Shown here piece by piece: positions 61,985 to 64,000 of a DNA stretch of 64,000 nucleotides. The notes beneath the pieces were generated by a model that saw nothing but the letters and a program-made list of their open reading frames with translations, ran no database searches and had not been told where the DNA came from. Numbering within the stretch: the stretch's first letter is position 1; every line of letters starts with the position of its first letter. The stretch spans positions 6,168,029-6,232,028 of the forward strand of contig NZ_KI912266.1 in assembly GCF_000235425.2 (NCBI RefSeq), read 5' to 3'. The DNA is from Pseudofrankia saprophytica (GTDB lineage: Bacteria; Actinomycetota; Actinomycetes; Frankiales; Frankiaceae). The position numbers were made by a program, and so were the translations under genes.

Positions 61985-62006
61985 GGTGACATCCGCCGAT
62001 GTCACC
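61985..62006. promoter_or_regulatory. 22-bp perfect palindrome between the hydrolase and LLM genes
   Basis: GGTGACATC-CGCC-GATGTCACC, perfect 9-bp arms, in the divergent region. Likely operator of the TetR protein encoded at 58676, controlling one or both directions. Confidence 0.7.
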
Positions 62007-62104
62007 CGGGGACGACGTGTGGGCAGGCTCACGGCCCGCTCTATACGGTCAACGCGACCGGTCGGGTATCTCGCCCTGACCACACCCGAGGAGGCGCGGC
62101 CACG

Positions 62105-62968
62105 ATGGATCTTGGTGGAGTCGGCATCTGGAATGCCCAGCTGCGCTACGGCGCCCCCGGCCCGGCCGCCGAGGCCGCGGCCGAGCTCGACGAGCTCGGC
62201 TACCGGGCGATCTGGATCCCGGACACCGGCGGGCCGGTGTTCGACGCGCTGGAGAACCTGCTCGCGGCGACGCACCGCACCACCATCGCCACCGGGATCC
62301 TCAATCTCTGGATGCACGAACCCGCCGACGTCGCCGCCTCGCGGGCGGCGCTCACCGACAAGTTCGGCGGCCGGCTGCTGCTCGGGATCGGAGTGAGCCA
62401 CGCGCCGCTCATCGACCAGATCAAGGAGCCCGGCCGCTACCGGGCGCCACTGCGGGCGATGACGAGCTTCCTCGACGGCCTCGACGCCGCCACGCCGCCG
62501 GTGCCGGTGGCCGACCGGGTGCTCGCCGCCCTCGGCCCGAAGATGCTCGAGCTCGCCCGCACCCGGGCCGGCGGCGCGCACCCATACCTGGTCAGCCCGG
62601 AGCACACCGCGATCGCGCGCGAGGCGCTGGGGACCGGGCCGCTGCTGGCGCCGGAGCAGACCGTCGTCCTGACCGACGACCGGGTCGTCGGCCTGGGGAT
62701 CGCCCGCCAGTTCCTGGCCGGCTACCTGCAGCTTCCGAACTACGCGAACAACCTGCGCAGGCTCGGGTTCACCAACGAAGACCTGTTCTCCATCACCGAC
62801 CGCCTCGTGGACGCCACGGTCGTCATCGGGGACGAAGCCGCCATCGCGCGGCGGGTGGCGGAGCACCGCGCCGCCGGCGCCGACCACGTCTGCGTCCAGG
62901 TCCTCACCGCCGACAGCTCCCTCCCCCGCGAGGAATGGCGCCGGCTGGCGCCCGCCCTGCTCAGCTGA
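62105..62968 (+). CDS. LLM-class F420-dependent oxidoreductase
   Basis: 287 residues. Luciferase-like barrel: AAAELDELGYRAIWIPDTGG, ATGILNLWMHEPADVAAS, FGGRLLLGIGVSHAPLIDQ, ALGPKMLELARTRAGGAHPY and DHVCVQVLT. The family uses F420 (or FMN) for hydride transfer; the actinobacterial setting makes F420 likely. ATG at 62105 follows a GAGGAGG stretch about 11 bases upstream. It is divergent from the hydrolase-MFS-TetR operon and shares the 22-bp palindrome, so it may act on the same compound. Confidence 0.9.
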   Translation: MDLGGVGIWNAQLRYGAPGPAAEAAAELDELGYRAIWIPDTGGPVFDALENLLAATHRTTIATGILNLWMHEPADVAASRAALTDKFGGRLLLGIGVSHAPLIDQIKEPGRYRAPLRAMTSFLDGLDAATPPVPVADRVLAALGPKMLELARTRAGGAHPYLVSPEHTAIAREALGTGPLLAPEQTVVLTDDRVVGLGIARQFLAGYLQLPNYANNLRRLGFTNEDLFSITDRLVDATVVIGDEAAIARRVAEHRAAGADHVCVQVLTADSSLPREEWRRLAPALLS

Positions 62969-63085
62969 CCAACCCGCCGGCGGGTGCCGTCGCCCTCGAA
63001 CCGGTTCGGTCACCGGCTGTCCGGGATTGGCCAGTTCCGGGACGAGGGGGCGGCGCGCTACCGTTGCGGCGGGAGGTGGCCTCTG

Positions 63086-63568
63086 GTGACCGGGCAGACC
63101 ACTGAGGGTGCACGGGACCGGCCCAGTTGGGACGTGCCGGTGGAGCTGCTGGTCGTCCTCGGCCCGGGCATCGACGGCCCCGCCGCCCCCGCGCCGCCCC
63201 GGCGCTCGACGCCGGGCACCGCGACCCCACCGCCGCCCACCCGGCCGCTGACGGCGCTCGAGGCGCTGCGCCAGCTCGTGCCGGTGACGCTGGACTACCC
63301 ACCGCGGCTGGCGCTGGTCCCGCTGCCGCCCCGGGCCGCCGGCCGGATCGCCGAGCAGCCCTACATCGTCGGCGTCTACACGGAGGCCCCGCCGCCGGCA
63401 GTCCTGGCGACGCTGCGCCCGGCCGAACGGCTCTTCGTCGACGCGTGGCTGCTGCGCGTCGAGGATCGCGTCTACCGTCGCAAGCGCCATCGCCACGGCG
63501 AGGGTCTCCCCTGGGACGCCCCCGGCCACGAGCCCCCCGACGCACCGGGCTCGGCCGTCCCAGCGTAG
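63086..63568 (+). CDS. Hypothetical protein
   Basis: 160 residues from the GTG at 63086, with a GGAGG site ten bases upstream. Recognisable pieces are VPVELLVVLGPGIDG, a Pro-rich linker (PAPPRRSTPG, TPPPPTRP), ALEALRQLVPVTLDYPPRLA, IVGVYTEAPPPAVLATLRPA and FVDAWLLRVEDRVYRRKRHR. I know no family. It lies 118 bp after the LLM gene and converges with the phosphatase gene, which it almost touches. Coding is supported by codon bias only. Confidence 0.5.
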   Translation: MTGQTTEGARDRPSWDVPVELLVVLGPGIDGPAAPAPPRRSTPGTATPPPPTRPLTALEALRQLVPVTLDYPPRLALVPLPPRAAGRIAEQPYIVGVYTEAPPPAVLATLRPAERLFVDAWLLRVEDRVYRRKRHRHGEGLPWDAPGHEPPDAPGSAVPA

Positions 63569-63580
63569 CGGGGAGACCCC

Positions 63581-64000
63581 TTACTCTCCGGCCAGGGACC
63601 CGTCGGCGAGGTGGCTGACGTCGTTGAAGGCGTGCAGGACGGCGGGGCCGTCGGCATACCAGGCGATCGTCGTCAGCGACGCCAGGTCCAGGTGCAGCCG
63701 GTAGAAGACGGCGGGCCCGGCGGCGAGTGCCAGCGACGCGGCCGACTTGATCGGCCCCATGTGGGTGACGACGAGCAGCCGCCCGCCGGGGAAGGCGGCG
63801 CGATGCGCCGCGAGCGCGGCGTCGACGCGCTCGATCGTGGCCGCGAGGCTCTCTCCGCCGGGCGGCGGCACGGCCGGGTCCGCGAGCCAGGCGGACAGCT
63901 CGTCGGGGTGACGCTCGCGGGCCTCGGCGAAGGTCAGTCCCTCCCAAATACCGAAGTCCGTCTCCCGCAGCTGTTCGTCGACGACGAACGCGACCTCGTC
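63581..64000 (-). CDS. Histidine-phosphatase-superfamily protein (C-terminal part)
   Basis: The frame is open to the window end, giving the last 139 residues and a TAA stop. The visible part is the second half of the phosphoglycerate-mutase/CobC fold: RETDFGIWEGLTFAEARERH, GGESLAATIERVDAALAAH and the second catalytic His in LLVVTHMGPIKSA. In many actinobacteria this domain is fused to an RNase H domain or acts in cobalamin synthesis as CobC; the missing N-terminus would decide between them. Nearby genes do not help. Confidence 0.85.
   Translation of the reverse strand, partial: DEVAFVVDEQLRETDFGIWEGLTFAEARERHPDELSAWLADPAVPPPGGESLAATIERVDAALAAHRAAFPGGRLLVVTHMGPIKSAASLALAAGPAVFYRLHLDLASLTTIAWYADGPAVLHAFNDVSHLADGSLAGE

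Noticed and set aside
58669-61989. Plus-strand open frame of 1106 codons
   Set aside because: It is antisense to the TetR, MFS and hydrolase genes, which have clear families and overlapping start/stop codons; its sequence is low-complexity Arg/Gln/Pro.

Overview
The window is GC-rich DNA with strong G/C bias at third codon positions. It has many GTG starts, leaderless promoters of the TAnnnT type, F420-type oxidoreductases, a cytochrome P450, and several MarR/TetR/PadR regulators. This fits a free-living or plant-associated actinobacterium. The mix of ACMSD-type amidohydrolases, CoA-transferases, orphan amino-acid-type binding proteins and a CHAT-TPR protein looks Frankia-like, but that assignment is inference from gene content only. 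I see no rRNA, tRNA, CRISPR array, transposase or phage module.

Layout. 1-901: the tail of a lipoprotein-type substrate-binding protein with a very strong terminator, then a small NTF2-fold protein. 1063-5618 (minus): a compact five-gene operon of ACP-GNAT fusion, fatty-acyl-AMP ligase, NTF2-fold protein, P450 and a small membrane protein, which looks like a small acyl-tailoring natural-product pathway. 5744-6626: two small secreted four-cysteine proteins. 6717-11592: two paralogous membrane histidine kinases and a divergent LuxR-type response regulator. One kinase has lost the phospho-acceptor His and the other has lost its ATP-binding motifs, so the pair is complementary. 12107-20776 (minus): a seven-gene catabolic operon (DUF35 protein, two amidohydrolases, a tandem CoA-transferase, PadR regulator, thiolase-like protein, class II aldolase). 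It is flanked by a divergent substrate-binding protein without a signal peptide, a nitroreductase and a second lipoprotein binding protein paralogous to the one at the left end.

25414-31005: a CHAT protease-like protein with seven exact 45-residue repeats, then a UvrA-like ABC ATPase. 31191-36412: AraC/glyoxalase pair, SDR, TetR with matching palindromic operators at its own promoter and at the SDR promoter, tandem DUF427 protein, MarR and a third amidohydrolase. 36582-43523: cupin, DUF4259, Dyp-type peroxidase, SnoaL-like, F420-type oxidoreductase, secreted lytic-transglycosylase-like protein, metK and methylmalonyl-CoA epimerase, with a 110-nt palindrome between the last two. 43955-51875: a membrane NAD-binding/RyR protein, def, threonine aldolase, serine beta-lactamase-like hydrolase, DUF1772 protein, tandem small membrane proteins and an old-yellow-enzyme homologue. 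52145-58514: a dabA-dabB operon for inorganic carbon uptake with a third antiporter-like gene. 58676-61887: hydrolase-MFS-TetR operon. 62105-64000: LLM-type oxidoreductase, a hypothetical protein and the C-terminal part of a histidine phosphatase.

How they work together: the left half combines substrate capture, CoA activation and ring or chain cleavage with dedicated regulators. The right half is mixed housekeeping (metK, def), redox and carbon uptake. Functional assignments rest on visible motifs and gene order only.
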